Positions 28,502 through 36,897 of a stretch of DNA of 64,000 bases are shown piece after piece. Source of the stretch: Hyphomicrobiales bacterium (GTDB taxonomy: Bacteria; Pseudomonadota; Alphaproteobacteria; Rhizobiales; MH13); assembly GCA_017642935.1 (NCBI GenBank), contig JAEPOK010000003.1:62001-126000 (forward strand). The letters are read 5' to 3'. The notes beneath the pieces are model-generated. The model worked only from the letters and a program-made list of their open reading frames with translations, had not been told where the DNA came from and ran no database searches. A program made the translations under genes and the position numbers. Numbering within the stretch: the first letter of the stretch is position 1; every line of letters begins with the position of its first letter.

Positions 28502-28619
28502 CTTAGCCGCCTCATCTTGACCCTTCCATCTTTCGCCGATCCCTGCTAGCGCCCAGTCTTTCTCGTAAGTCTTTCTCTCAAGACCTCCCCCCTTTACAGC
28601 GCCTTGGAGCACGTCCCTC

Positions 28620-29306
28620 GTGTACGACCTCATTATCTTTGACTGCGATGGTGTTCTGATCAACTCAGAAATGATCGCCGCCCGCGTAGAAGCCGCCGCC
28701 TATAAGCGTGAAGGTTTTGAAATGGAGCCGCTGGGGTTCGCCGAGCATTTTGCCGGGATGACCCATCACGCGATCCAAGAGGCGATCGAGGAAGAGTTGG
28801 AGCGCAAGCTCGACGAGGATTTCCAGGACAAACTCTCCGAAGCTTTCCTGGAGCTTGCCGATGCGGAGCTCACCGCCGTTCCCGGCGTGGAGGACATGCT
28901 GGATATGGTCGAGGGGCCGCGCTGCATCTGTTCGAATTCCGATTCAGCCTATCTGCAGCGCTATCTCAGCGATGTCGGGCTTTATGAGCGCTTCGCGCCG
29001 CACATTTTTTCCGCCGGCGAAGTCGGTAACAAAGCCTCCAAGCCTGACCCGAATGTGTTTCAAGTCGCCGCACAGACCTTCGCCGTCGACCCGAAAGCGT
29101 GCCTGGTGGTGGAAGACTCCTCGTCCGGCGTGAAAGCGGCGGCGGCAGCCGGCATGACGGTCATTGGCTTTGTCGGCGCAGACCATTCCTGGCCCGGCCA
29201 TGCCGAAGTGTTGATGCAGGCTGGTGCGCTGACCACCGTCAACCGCCATGCCGATCTTGCCGAGACCATCCAGGCGCTCTCGGCCTGGGAAGGCGAAGCG
29301 CTTTAG
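28620..29306 (+). CDS. HAD-superfamily phosphatase (beta-phosphoglucomutase-like)
   Basis: 228 residues. The nucleophile motif is FDCDGVLINSE at the N-terminus; ICSNSD is motif II, the motif III Lys is in NKASKPDPNVF, and LVVEDSSSGVKAAAAAGM is motif IV. A helical cap lies at residues ~18-85. Such enzymes dephosphorylate small sugar phosphates; the substrate is not known. The start is GTG 28620 with GGAG ten bases upstream. It is divergent from the DUF721 gene and convergent with the lipoprotein gene 13 bases away. Confidence 0.9.
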   Translation: MYDLIIFDCDGVLINSEMIAARVEAAAYKREGFEMEPLGFAEHFAGMTHHAIQEAIEEELERKLDEDFQDKLSEAFLELADAELTAVPGVEDMLDMVEGPRCICSNSDSAYLQRYLSDVGLYERFAPHIFSAGEVGNKASKPDPNVFQVAAQTFAVDPKACLVVEDSSSGVKAAAAAGMTVIGFVGADHSWPGHAEVLMQAGALTTVNRHADLAETIQALSAWEGEAL

Positions 29307-29319
29307 CCCAGAGGGTAGT

Positions 29320-29928
29320 TTAACTATCGGCCTCGTCGAACCCGACAATCACCTGATAATCGCTCTGGCGCTGGGGCTGCGGCACGAAGAAGGCGCGGTT
29401 GACCAGCGTGAACGTTGCTGAGACTTCAGGCGGCTCGATGATCGCCTGCGTGCGCACAACTTCACTTGAGAGGATTTCGCCGGTCACCGTGTTGAGCACG
29501 ACAATGCGTATCGGCAGGTCAAGCGTTGCCGGCACGCCCTGCGGGCCGATGATTGATCGCCCGGCGACCCCGATCGACAGGCCGAACTGGCCGGAGCCCG
29601 GCGTGCATTCGACTACCGTCTGCAAGATCTGGCTTTGGTAGCGCACATTGGACGGTGTCTCTTCCTCACCGGCGTAGAGGCGCAAGGTTTCGGTTCCGGG
29701 GCGCACAACGATGGACGGGCAGAGCTGATCGGCCCGCAACTGTTCGACCGGCACGCCGCCAAAGGTCGTGGCGGTGGTTGGCGTCACCCGGGTTTGCTGA
29801 CTGCCGCCTCCGCCGAACATGTCGGTGAGACCGTCCATGCCGCCGCCGCAAGCCGCCAGTGTCATCGCCAGCCCAAGGGCCGCGCCGCTGCGCAGCAAAG
29901 TTCGATTGGGTTTGGAGAGTTTACGCAT
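29320..29928 (-). CDS. Predicted lipoprotein of unknown function
   Basis: 202 residues from ATG 29928. The lipoprotein signal is RSGAALGLAMTLAAC, with the lipid-bearing Cys at about residue 27, followed by a Gly-rich linker. The mature part contains LCPSIVVRPGTETLRLYAGE and a beta-rich region ending in SDYQVIVGFDEADS. I recall similar lipoproteins beside ubiA in Rhizobiales but know no function. The ribosome site is weak; the longer open frame would overlap ubiA. It is divergent from ubiA across 136 bases. Confidence 0.75.
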   Translation of the reverse strand: MRKLSKPNRTLLRSGAALGLAMTLAACGGGMDGLTDMFGGGGSQQTRVTPTTATTFGGVPVEQLRADQLCPSIVVRPGTETLRLYAGEEETPSNVRYQSQILQTVVECTPGSGQFGLSIGVAGRSIIGPQGVPATLDLPIRIVVLNTVTGEILSSEVVRTQAIIEPPEVSATFTLVNRAFFVPQPQRQSDYQVIVGFDEADS

Positions 29929-30064
29929 CACATCATCGCCACAAGTATCACACCTATCCGCACGCGTTCTCGTGTGGTTGCGGCTGTTTAGCAAGTTGCG
30001 CAGACCTTGGCGAGGGGATAGCTGTGGTCCACTTTGAAGCCCGACGCCATGATGAACCCAACGC

Positions 30065-30997
30065 ATGACAACGTCTGACAACTTTGCCCCTCTGACGCCG
30101 GATGCGCTGAAGCACCATTGGTCGCTGCGCTATCTGCCCGGCTGGGCACGGCCGTACGGCCGCTTGATGCGCTTGGAACGACCGGCCGGTTGGCAGCTTC
30201 TGTTCTGGCCGTGTGCGTTTTCTTCGTTGCTCGCGTCCATCGCCTTGGCAGGCCCGGTGCAGTGGGCCCACCTTGCGCTTTTTCTGGTCGGCGCGATCAT
30301 CATGCGCGGGGCAGGTTGCACGCTCAATGACATTGCCGATCGGGATATTGATGCCAAGGTTGGTCGCACCGCCGAACGGCCGATCCCTTCTGGCGAGGTG
30401 AGCGCGCGCAACGCCGCTTTGTTTCTGCTCGGCCTGCTCGCCGCCGGGTTCCTGATTCTGATCACGTTCAACCTGTTCACGATTGGTGTCGGTATCGCCT
30501 CGCTGGTGCTGGTTGCGCTCTATCCTTTTGCCAAACGCGTCACGAATTGGCCGCAGGTCGTTCTTGGCCTCGTCTTTTCCTGGGGCGCGCTGGTCGGCTG
30601 GACCGCGCAAACCGGTAGTCTCGATCTGCCGATGGCGCTGCTCTATGGGGCGTGCGTCATATGGATCGTCGGTTACGACACGATCTATGCGTTTCAGGAC
30701 TTGGAAGATGATGCGCTGGTGGGCGTCGGGTCCTCAGCGCAGGCGCTGGGCCAGAAGGCGCCAATGTTTGTCGCGTTGAGTTATTCCGCAACCGTAGCGT
30801 TGATCGGCGCGGCGTTGCTGATGGTGGACGCTGGCGTTGCGGCCTTTGTTGGCCTAGCGCTGGCGGCAGCACAGATGGCCTGGCAGGTCACCACCCTTGA
30901 TCTTGACGACAAGGTAGGGTGCCTTGCCCGCTTCAAATCCAACTCGCTGGCCGGGCTGCTGATAGCCGCTGGCCTGCTTTTCGATATCTGTATCTAG
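30065..30997 (+). CDS. ubiA: 4-hydroxybenzoate polyprenyltransferase
   Basis: Attaches the polyprenyl tail to 4-hydroxybenzoate in ubiquinone synthesis, in the inner membrane. 310 residues with about eight hydrophobic helices. The two Asp-rich Mg-diphosphate sites are GCTLNDIADRDIDAKVGRT and YDTIYAFQDLEDD. SLRYLPGWARPYGRLMRLER at the N-terminus is typical of UbiA rather than BchG. The polyprenyl synthase fragment at the left edge would supply its substrate. ETF-QO in this window reduces its end product. Confidence 0.95.
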   Translation: MTTSDNFAPLTPDALKHHWSLRYLPGWARPYGRLMRLERPAGWQLLFWPCAFSSLLASIALAGPVQWAHLALFLVGAIIMRGAGCTLNDIADRDIDAKVGRTAERPIPSGEVSARNAALFLLGLLAAGFLILITFNLFTIGVGIASLVLVALYPFAKRVTNWPQVVLGLVFSWGALVGWTAQTGSLDLPMALLYGACVIWIVGYDTIYAFQDLEDDALVGVGSSAQALGQKAPMFVALSYSATVALIGAALLMVDAGVAAFVGLALAAAQMAWQVTTLDLDDKVGCLARFKSNSLAGLLIAAGLLFDICI

Positions 30998-31009
30998 GTA
31001 GCGAACGCC

Positions 31010-31540
31010 TTAGCGAATCCCGCGGCGTTTCGCGTAACGCGGGCGGCGACCGGCCATGGGCTTGGCCTTGCGTGGCTGGCTGGTGCGGATGGCGACAGCG
31101 CCCAACATGGCGCGCACGACACTGTCTTCGCCGTGCGGTTCGCTTAAGAGCAAAGGCACAGACAGACGGTCCGCCCAGGAACGCCAGACGGCGACGGCCT
31201 CTTCAAGCGGCAAATCCTTGTCCAGCGTGATCGTATAGGCTGGATCGTCATGGCGCAGAACCACGTTGACCACTGTGGTCTCGCCGCTGGCATCGAGCTG
31301 CGCCGCCACACCCTTATAGGCGTTAAGAGGAATACGTTGCAGGATCATCGCCGCGCCAAGGCGTGCGGTGACGACGACACTGCGACCATTAACGTCTAAG
31401 CGTCCACGCTGCGGCATAGAGGAACGGATCGCCATCGCGTCGCGGCACCCGTCCAATGTCGGGTCAAGCGCCCCGCCAAAGGGGGCACCATCAGCGCGGA
31501 TGGTTTGTTCGTTGACCGAACGGTTTGTCCTTACCGTCAT
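31010..31540 (-). CDS. DUF6101-type protein of unknown function
   Basis: 176 residues with no signal peptide or membrane segment. The centre has GRSVVVTARLGAAMILQRIP and VVLRHDDPAYTITLDKDLPL, predicted mostly beta. The C-terminus is strongly basic (KAKPMAGRRPRYAKRRGIR), which could bind nucleic acid. I recall this family as restricted to Hyphomicrobiales and placed beside ubiA; that is from memory. AAAGG precedes ATG 31540. It is convergent with ubiA (12 bases) and opens onto a 295-base gap before the IMPase-like gene. Confidence 0.7.
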   Translation of the reverse strand: MTVRTNRSVNEQTIRADGAPFGGALDPTLDGCRDAMAIRSSMPQRGRLDVNGRSVVVTARLGAAMILQRIPLNAYKGVAAQLDASGETTVVNVVLRHDDPAYTITLDKDLPLEEAVAVWRSWADRLSVPLLLSEPHGEDSVVRAMLGAVAIRTSQPRKAKPMAGRRPRYAKRRGIR

Positions 31541-31835
31541 TGATGATGCCTTTCGCCTTCCTGTCGGCCTGATGATCAGGCCACAAACTGATGCCGACGG
31601 TTGGTCCGTCTAGCGACCCAAATGGGCTGCCCGTTTTGGGCTATGGGCGATGTATAACCGACCGACCTTGGAGCGGGCTTAAGCAACGGGGTAAAAAAAG
31701 TGTGCGTTCAGAAAGGGTTATCGAAAGGCAAACGTGGATGCCCCAATTCACCTTGATTGGCGCGTGCTATCGTCTACACCCATGAGAGCTGGCGTCCGTG
31801 GCGCCGCACCCTCCGTAACCGATGCTCGAAGCGTG

Positions 31836-32636
31836 ATGTCCATAGCCTTGTCCGACCTGCCTCTGCCGCCTGTCAGCGTGATCTGCGATGCGGCGCGTGA
31901 AGCCGGCGAAATCGCGCTGCGCTATTTTGGCAAAAGCCCAAAAACCTGGATCAAGCCCGGCAACTCGCCGGTGACGGAGGCTGATCTCGCCATCGACACC
32001 ATGCTGCATACTGAGCTGCGTAAGGCCTTTCCCAATTTCGGCTGGCTGTCAGAAGAAATTGAGGATGACGGCTCACGGCTTTCTGGGGCACCAACATTCA
32101 TCGTCGACCCCATCGACGGAACGCGCGGCTTCATGGCAGGCGGCGATGACTGGGCCGTCTCGATCGCGCTTATCCATGAGGGTGACCCGGTTCAGGGTGT
32201 GTTGTTCAACCCCGCCACTGGCGATTTGTTGGTGGCTGAGGCAGGCAAAGGGGTGCAGTTGGAGACTGCCGAAGGCGAGTCGCTTGCCCTTTCGCCCACC
32301 GGCAAGGACGGTTTGCCGGACGCGCTTCTCGCCTTCCCGGGCCCGAGCAAAGCCTCGCACCCGTTCCGCAAGCATCCAAAGATCGCGTCCTTGGCGCTGC
32401 GCATTGCCCATGTGGCCGAAGGCAAGCTTGATGGCTGCGTCGCCAGCCCCAACGCCAAGCATTGGGACATCGCCGCCGCGGACGTCATTGTGCGTGAGGC
32501 AGGCCTGAAACTGTTGCATGCCGATGGCGCCACGCCGCGCTATGATGGCACATCTATCACCCATCCTGCGCTGGTCTGCGGTACGGACGCGATGTGCGTC
32601 GCGCTGCAGGAAATGATAGCGCGGCGGGGGCGATAG
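31836..32636 (+). CDS. Inositol monophosphatase-family (CysQ-like) phosphatase
   Basis: About 266 residues. The Li+-sensitive, Mg2+-dependent phosphatase motifs are DPIDGTRGFMAGGDDWAVSI and WDIAAADVIVREAG; WLSEEIEDD carries metal-binding acids. Members hydrolyse inositol phosphates or 3'-phosphoadenosine 5'-phosphate (CysQ); the choice cannot be made here. The start may be ATG 31836 or ATG 31782, both with weak ribosome sites. It opens a tight cluster with DUF4170, DUF374, waaA and lpxK. Confidence 0.88.
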   Translation: MSIALSDLPLPPVSVICDAAREAGEIALRYFGKSPKTWIKPGNSPVTEADLAIDTMLHTELRKAFPNFGWLSEEIEDDGSRLSGAPTFIVDPIDGTRGFMAGGDDWAVSIALIHEGDPVQGVLFNPATGDLLVAEAGKGVQLETAEGESLALSPTGKDGLPDALLAFPGPSKASHPFRKHPKIASLALRIAHVAEGKLDGCVASPNAKHWDIAAADVIVREAGLKLLHADGATPRYDGTSITHPALVCGTDAMCVALQEMIARRGR

Positions 32637-32717
32637 GTCTGTTTCCTTGACGGCGCAGTGCTGTCAGGTAAGAACGCGCCATCCCCCCAATCATCTGACG
32701 ACAAAGGAATAGGCGCG

Positions 32718-32972
32718 ATGAGCGGCACGCTTAAGGAAACCAAGCCACAATTGCTGCATCTTGTGTTCGGCGGCGAGGTGGAAACGCCCGACTCGCACAC
32801 CTTTACCGACGTTGAAAATCTCGACATTGTTGGCATTTTTCCAAGCAATGCCGAGGCCGAATCCGCCTGGCGCGCCAAAGCCCAAGCGACAGTCGACAAT
32901 GCCAATATGCGCTATTTCGTCGTCCACATGCACCGGCTCCTGGAACCAGGTGACGTCGACCCGGACGCGTGA
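32718..32972 (+). CDS. DUF4170 small protein
   Basis: 84 residues, soluble and acidic. The conserved middle is LHLVFGGEV to ENLDIVGIFPSNAEAESAWR, ending with RYFVVHMHRLLEP. AAAGGA at 32703-32708 supports ATG 32718. The function is unknown. It is regularly placed between the IMPase-like gene and the DUF374 acyltransferase in Rhizobiales as I recall, which hints at a role tied to lipid A or Kdo work, but nothing in the sequence proves it. Confidence 0.85.
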   Translation: MSGTLKETKPQLLHLVFGGEVETPDSHTFTDVENLDIVGIFPSNAEAESAWRAKAQATVDNANMRYFVVHMHRLLEPGDVDPDA

Positions 32973-32999
32973 GATCGCTAAACGGTCATTGAGCGCCCT

Positions 33000-33740
33000 A
33001 TGAGTGCGCCCTGGTACAAGCGGCTTGGCCGCAATCGCGTGATCCAATCAATCGCCGGCAACACGCTGGCGGGATACCTTTGGCTGGTCGATCGCACCGC
33101 GCGCAAGGTCGATACCGATCTCGACCATGAACGCGACGAACTGCCCAATCACCTGCCGGCCATTTTCACGTTCTGGCATGGCGAGCATTTTATGATCGCC
33201 CTGGCTGCACCAGAAGACTGGAACATGCATGTGATGATCTCGCGCAGCGCCGATGGCACGATGAACGCGATCGCAGCAGAAAAGCTCGGCATCAAGACCA
33301 TTCGTGGCGCTGGTGATCCGAAAAAACGCGGCAATCAAAAAGGTGGCGCGCGGGCGTTCTTGCAGTTTGTGAAGGTTCTGTCCGAGGGCAACAGCGTTTC
33401 GCTGACCGCGGATGTGCCCAAGGTCGCCCGAGAGGTCTCACCGGGGCTGATCAAGCTTGCACGCAAGACCGGGCGGCCGATCATCCCGGCTTTTTACCTC
33501 ACCAGCCCACGCATCACGCTTTCCAGTTGGGACCGCGCCTCGGTCGCGCTGCCCTTCACCAAGGGTGCCATCGGCACGACGGCGCCGATCTATGTCAGCG
33601 ATGATGAACCCGATGATGCCTATTGGTGTGCGATCGTGAAAGAGCGGCTGCACGCGCTGGAAACCCACAGCTATGCGCAAATAGGCGGCAAACCCGCCTT
33701 CGCCGCGCCTGTCGGAGAGACCGGACCCGCCCATGGCTGA
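33000..33740 (+). CDS. DUF374 lysophospholipid-type acyltransferase, probable lipid A acyltransferase
   Basis: 246 residues. It is a PlsC-like fold with an N-terminal helix. FTFWHGEHFMI carries the HxxxH-like motif of this family, followed by SRSADGTMNAIAAEKLGI and SLTADVPKVAREVSPGLIKL. DUF374 proteins include LpxJ, a secondary lipid A acyltransferase in epsilonproteobacteria. Being directly upstream of, and overlapping by 8 bases, waaA and then lpxK supports a lipid A role. The acyl donor and acceptor are not known. Confidence 0.85.
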   Translation: MSAPWYKRLGRNRVIQSIAGNTLAGYLWLVDRTARKVDTDLDHERDELPNHLPAIFTFWHGEHFMIALAAPEDWNMHVMISRSADGTMNAIAAEKLGIKTIRGAGDPKKRGNQKGGARAFLQFVKVLSEGNSVSLTADVPKVAREVSPGLIKLARKTGRPIIPAFYLTSPRITLSSWDRASVALPFTKGAIGTTAPIYVSDDEPDDAYWCAIVKERLHALETHSYAQIGGKPAFAAPVGETGPAHG

Positions 33741-35046
33741 TGTGCTTTCAGAAAGCTTGTTGGCGACGTATCGCGTCGCGGGAACCTTGGTCTCACCCTT
33801 TGCCGGCGCGTTGATCCAAGCCCGCGCCCGTCGTGGCAAAGAAGATCTGCCGCGTCGTAAGGAGCGCTTCGGCCATCCCGGATCACGCAAACCCAATGGC
33901 TCGTTGATCTGGGTGCACGCTGCCAGCGTGGGCGAAACGATCGCGATCTTGCCGCTGGTCAAACGGATTGAGGAAACCGGGTCCTATGTGGTCCTCACCA
34001 CCGGCACGGTGACGTCGGCGCAGTTGGCCGCCAAGCAGATCGGCCCGCGCACCTTGCATCAATATGCGCCGCTTGATCTGGCGCCTTTCGTCAACCGCTT
34101 TTTGAATGCCTGGAAGCCGCAGCTTGCGATCTTTGTGGAATCCGAACTTTGGCCGGCGACCTTCCACGCGCTTGCCAAACGCGGCATCCCACATGTTCTG
34201 GTCAATGCGCGCATGTCGGAACGCTCCTTTTTCCGCTGGCGGCGGGCAAGCGGGCTGATCGGCGCGATGCTTTCCAACGTGACGCTGTGCCTGGCGCAGA
34301 CAGTGGACGATGCGGAACGTTATCGTGTTCTTGGCGCGCCAAGGGTGCGCGTCACCGGCAACCTGAAGTTCGATACACCGGCGCCCGCCGACAATCCGGC
34401 GCAGTTGAAGTTGTTCGAACAGACGCTACGCGGGCGGAAATCCTGGCTCGCCTCATCCACCCATCCGGGCGAAGAAGCGATTGCGCTGCGCGTCCACAAA
34501 GCGCTGAAGCACCATCTGCCCGATCTCCTGACGATCATCGTGCCGCGTCATCCCGAACGCGGGCGCGAGGTGGCTGCGCTCGCGGAGTCGGAGGGATTGA
34601 CCCACACTTTGCGCAGCGAAGGTCATCTGCCGAAGCCGGAAACCGACATCTATATTGCCGATACGATCGGCGAGATGGGCCTGCACTACCGTGTGGCGCC
34701 GGTGTCTTTTATTGGCGGTTCCCTTGTGCGCCACGGAGGACAGAACCCGATTGAACCGGCGAAACTGCGCACTGCCATTTTGCACGGACCGGATGTGCAC
34801 AATTTTCCCGAAATCTACACAGCGCTCAACTCGTCCGACGCGGCCATCGAAGTGGAAAGCGCGGAAATTCTGGCGCGCACGGTCGGCCGGCTGCTGGTGC
34901 ACGAGCCTGAAAGAAAGAAGCTTTGCGATCAGGCCGAGCGGGCTGTCCAGGAGTTTGAGGGCGCCTTGAAAGCAACGATGGACGCCATCGAACCGTTGCT
35001 GACCGCCTTTTCTGTGTCCGCCGCCTTGGAGCAAGCACGCCGATGA
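33733..35046 (+). CDS. waaA: 3-deoxy-D-manno-octulosonic acid transferase
   Basis: Transfers Kdo from CMP-Kdo to lipid IVA at the inner membrane. 437 residues, GT-B fold. An N-terminal membrane-associated helix is followed by IWVHAASVGETIAILPLV, and FVESELWPATFHALAKRG matches family motifs. The C-terminal domain has IVPRHPERG, VSFIGGSLVRHGGQNPIEPA and HGPDVHNFPEIY. It overlaps DUF374 by 8 bases and lpxK by 4 (ATGA), a translationally coupled set. Mono- or bifunctionality cannot be told from sequence here. Confidence 0.96.
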   Translation: MADVLSESLLATYRVAGTLVSPFAGALIQARARRGKEDLPRRKERFGHPGSRKPNGSLIWVHAASVGETIAILPLVKRIEETGSYVVLTTGTVTSAQLAAKQIGPRTLHQYAPLDLAPFVNRFLNAWKPQLAIFVESELWPATFHALAKRGIPHVLVNARMSERSFFRWRRASGLIGAMLSNVTLCLAQTVDDAERYRVLGAPRVRVTGNLKFDTPAPADNPAQLKLFEQTLRGRKSWLASSTHPGEEAIALRVHKALKHHLPDLLTIIVPRHPERGREVAALAESEGLTHTLRSEGHLPKPETDIYIADTIGEMGLHYRVAPVSFIGGSLVRHGGQNPIEPAKLRTAILHGPDVHNFPEIYTALNSSDAAIEVESAEILARTVGRLLVHEPERKKLCDQAERAVQEFEGALKATMDAIEPLLTAFSVSAALEQARR

Positions 35047-36104
35047 GCCTGACGCCTCCTCCCTATTGGTGGCCGGAGCCGGACGAGCCGCAAAAGCTTG
35101 GCGAGACGTTGAAAAAATATGCTTTGGCCCCGGCAGCGTTCGCCTATGGGCGCGTGGTTTCCGGTCGTATGGCGCAAGAGGGCGAACCTGGTGCACTGCC
35201 GGTAGTTTGCATCGGCAATTTCGTCGCCGGCGGAGCGGGAAAAACCCCAACCTCGCTTGCGGTCTATGATGTGCTCGAAGACCTTGGTCTCAAGCCGGCT
35301 TTTGTGACGCGCGGCTATGGCGGTTCCTTGGCGACGACCAGTTTCCGCGTCGATCCGGATCGTCATCTGGCCGAGGAAGTCGGCGATGAACCCTTGCTGC
35401 TGGCGCGGCGCGGCGAGACCTTTGTCGGTCCAGACCGGATGACGTCGATCAACAGCGCGCTTGAGATCGGGGCGACCTGCACGATTTTCGATGATGGGCT
35501 GCAAAACCCGGCCATCATCAAGAACCTGTCGATCGCCGTCGTCGATGGACGGCTTGGCGTCGGTAACGGCCTCTGCCATCCCGCCGGTCCTTTGCGAGCG
35601 CCCGTTGGGGCGCAGCTGCGCCACGTTGATTTTGTCATCGTGATCGGCAAGGGACAGGGCGCGCACAGCGTCGTGCGCCAGGCCGCCAAGCGCGGCAAAC
35701 CGGTGCTCTCAGCAACGCTGGAGATGGACATCCCGGAGCATCTGTCCGGCAAACAGATTTATGCCTATTGCGGCATCGGCCATCCACCGAAATTCTTTGC
35801 GCGGCTAAAAGAGGCTGGCCTCAATGTGGTGAAGGAAAAGGCCTATCCCGATCATCATGCCTATACGACCGAGGATGCCCGTGAACTGGTCAACATTGCC
35901 AGGGAGCGCGGTGCCACGTTGGTGACCACCGAGAAGGATGCCATGCGGTTCAAAGGCCATTCGGGATCGCTGCGCGATCTGGACAATGCGTCAACGAAAA
36001 TTCCGGCTAAGCTCACGTTCGAGGACCCGGACTATCTGCGCTCCTTGCTGCGCCAAGCGATCCGCCAATGGCGGCGCGACATGGTTCTGGTGGAGTTCGA
36101 CTAG
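35043..36104 (+). CDS. lpxK: Tetraacyldisaccharide 4'-kinase
   Basis: Phosphorylates the 4'-position of the lipid A disaccharide to give lipid IVA. 353 residues, usual length. The P-loop is GNFVAGGAGKTPTSLAVYD, with the N-terminal hydrophobic helix before it. TFVTRGYGG, TIFDDGLQNPAI and LVTTEKDAMRF are family motifs. It overlaps waaA by 4 bases and supplies WaaA's acceptor, so operon order fits the pathway. It is convergent with DUF2093 six bases later. Confidence 0.96.
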   Translation: MSLTPPPYWWPEPDEPQKLGETLKKYALAPAAFAYGRVVSGRMAQEGEPGALPVVCIGNFVAGGAGKTPTSLAVYDVLEDLGLKPAFVTRGYGGSLATTSFRVDPDRHLAEEVGDEPLLLARRGETFVGPDRMTSINSALEIGATCTIFDDGLQNPAIIKNLSIAVVDGRLGVGNGLCHPAGPLRAPVGAQLRHVDFVIVIGKGQGAHSVVRQAAKRGKPVLSATLEMDIPEHLSGKQIYAYCGIGHPPKFFARLKEAGLNVVKEKAYPDHHAYTTEDARELVNIARERGATLVTTEKDAMRFKGHSGSLRDLDNASTKIPAKLTFEDPDYLRSLLRQAIRQWRRDMVLVEFD

Positions 36105-36110
36105 CGCCGT

Positions 36111-36323
36111 TTAAGAAGCTTTCAGCGAACGGCGTTCGGCCTCCAAAGAGGCAGCGGCATCCTTATAGGCTTCCTGGCGTGCAACCGACCAGTATTTTAG
36201 GTCGGTGAGCGCAATGCGCTCGAACGTCACCGCGCAAACCACGTAATCACCCGGGCGCAGCACGTGATATTCCGGCGTGTCGTAGCGAATGAGCGCTTCA
36301 CGATCATTGTTTGAAAACACCAT
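36111..36323 (-). CDS. DUF2093 small protein
   Basis: 70 residues, soluble. The conserved part is YHVLRPGDYVVCAVTFERIA, then LTDLKYWSVARQEAY. This is a short alphaproteobacterial family of unknown function usually found beside lpxK and mutL as I recall. The lpxK stop is only six bases away on the other strand. Confidence 0.85.
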   Translation of the reverse strand: MVFSNNDREALIRYDTPEYHVLRPGDYVVCAVTFERIALTDLKYWSVARQEAYKDAAASLEAERRSLKAS

Positions 36324-36357
36324 GCTGTCAGTCCCTGTTCACCGGTTTGGGATGGCC

Positions 36358-36831
36358 CTATCTCTTGCCTGCAAAGAAGCTTTTCAGCAAGTCTTCGGCC
36401 TGCGAGGCGGCGATGCCATCATAGATCTCCGGCGCGTGATGGCAGGTCGGTTGGTCGAAAAAGCGCGGTCCATGCAGGACAGCGCCCATCTTCGGATCAC
36501 CCGCGCCGAAATAGACCCGGCGGATGCGCGCGTGGCTGATCGCAGCAGCACACATGGCGCAGGGCTCAAGCGTTACATAGAGATCTGCGCCGGTAAGCCG
36601 CTCCTGCCCAAGGGTCTGCGCGGCCTCGCGGATGACAAGCATTTCGGCATGGGCCGTCGGGTCGAGAAGTTGCCGCGTCCGGTTGCTGTCGGCGGCAATG
36701 ATCTGGCCATCCATTACCAAGACGGCGCCGACGGGAACTTCATCGCGCCGCGCGGCCTCTTTGGCCTCTTGGAGTGCAAGGTCCATGGGCGATGGATTGG
36801 GCAATCTATCTTGCTGGGTGTTGATTGTCAT
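36358..36831 (-). CDS. tadA: tRNA-specific adenosine-34 deaminase
   Basis: Converts the wobble A34 to inosine in tRNA-Arg(ACG). About 157 residues. The zinc-deaminase motifs are TAHAEMLVIREA (His and catalytic Glu) and TLEPCAMCAAAISHARI (PCxxC). The start may be ATG 36831 or, 15 codons later, ATG 36786 (MDLALQEAKEAARRDEVP), which matches the usual beginning of the family; neither has a strong ribosome site. It is divergent from the RluB-type gene across 66 bases. Confidence 0.93.
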   Translation of the reverse strand: MTINTQQDRLPNPSPMDLALQEAKEAARRDEVPVGAVLVMDGQIIAADSNRTRQLLDPTAHAEMLVIREAAQTLGQERLTGADLYVTLEPCAMCAAAISHARIRRVYFGAGDPKMGAVLHGPRFFDQPTCHHAPEIYDGIAASQAEDLLKSFFAGKR

Positions 36832-36897
36832 CGTCAGGGCTTGCCACAGGCGGTCGCGCGCCGTCAAAAGGTGCCTTGATCCGGCGAAAGGCCTCCC

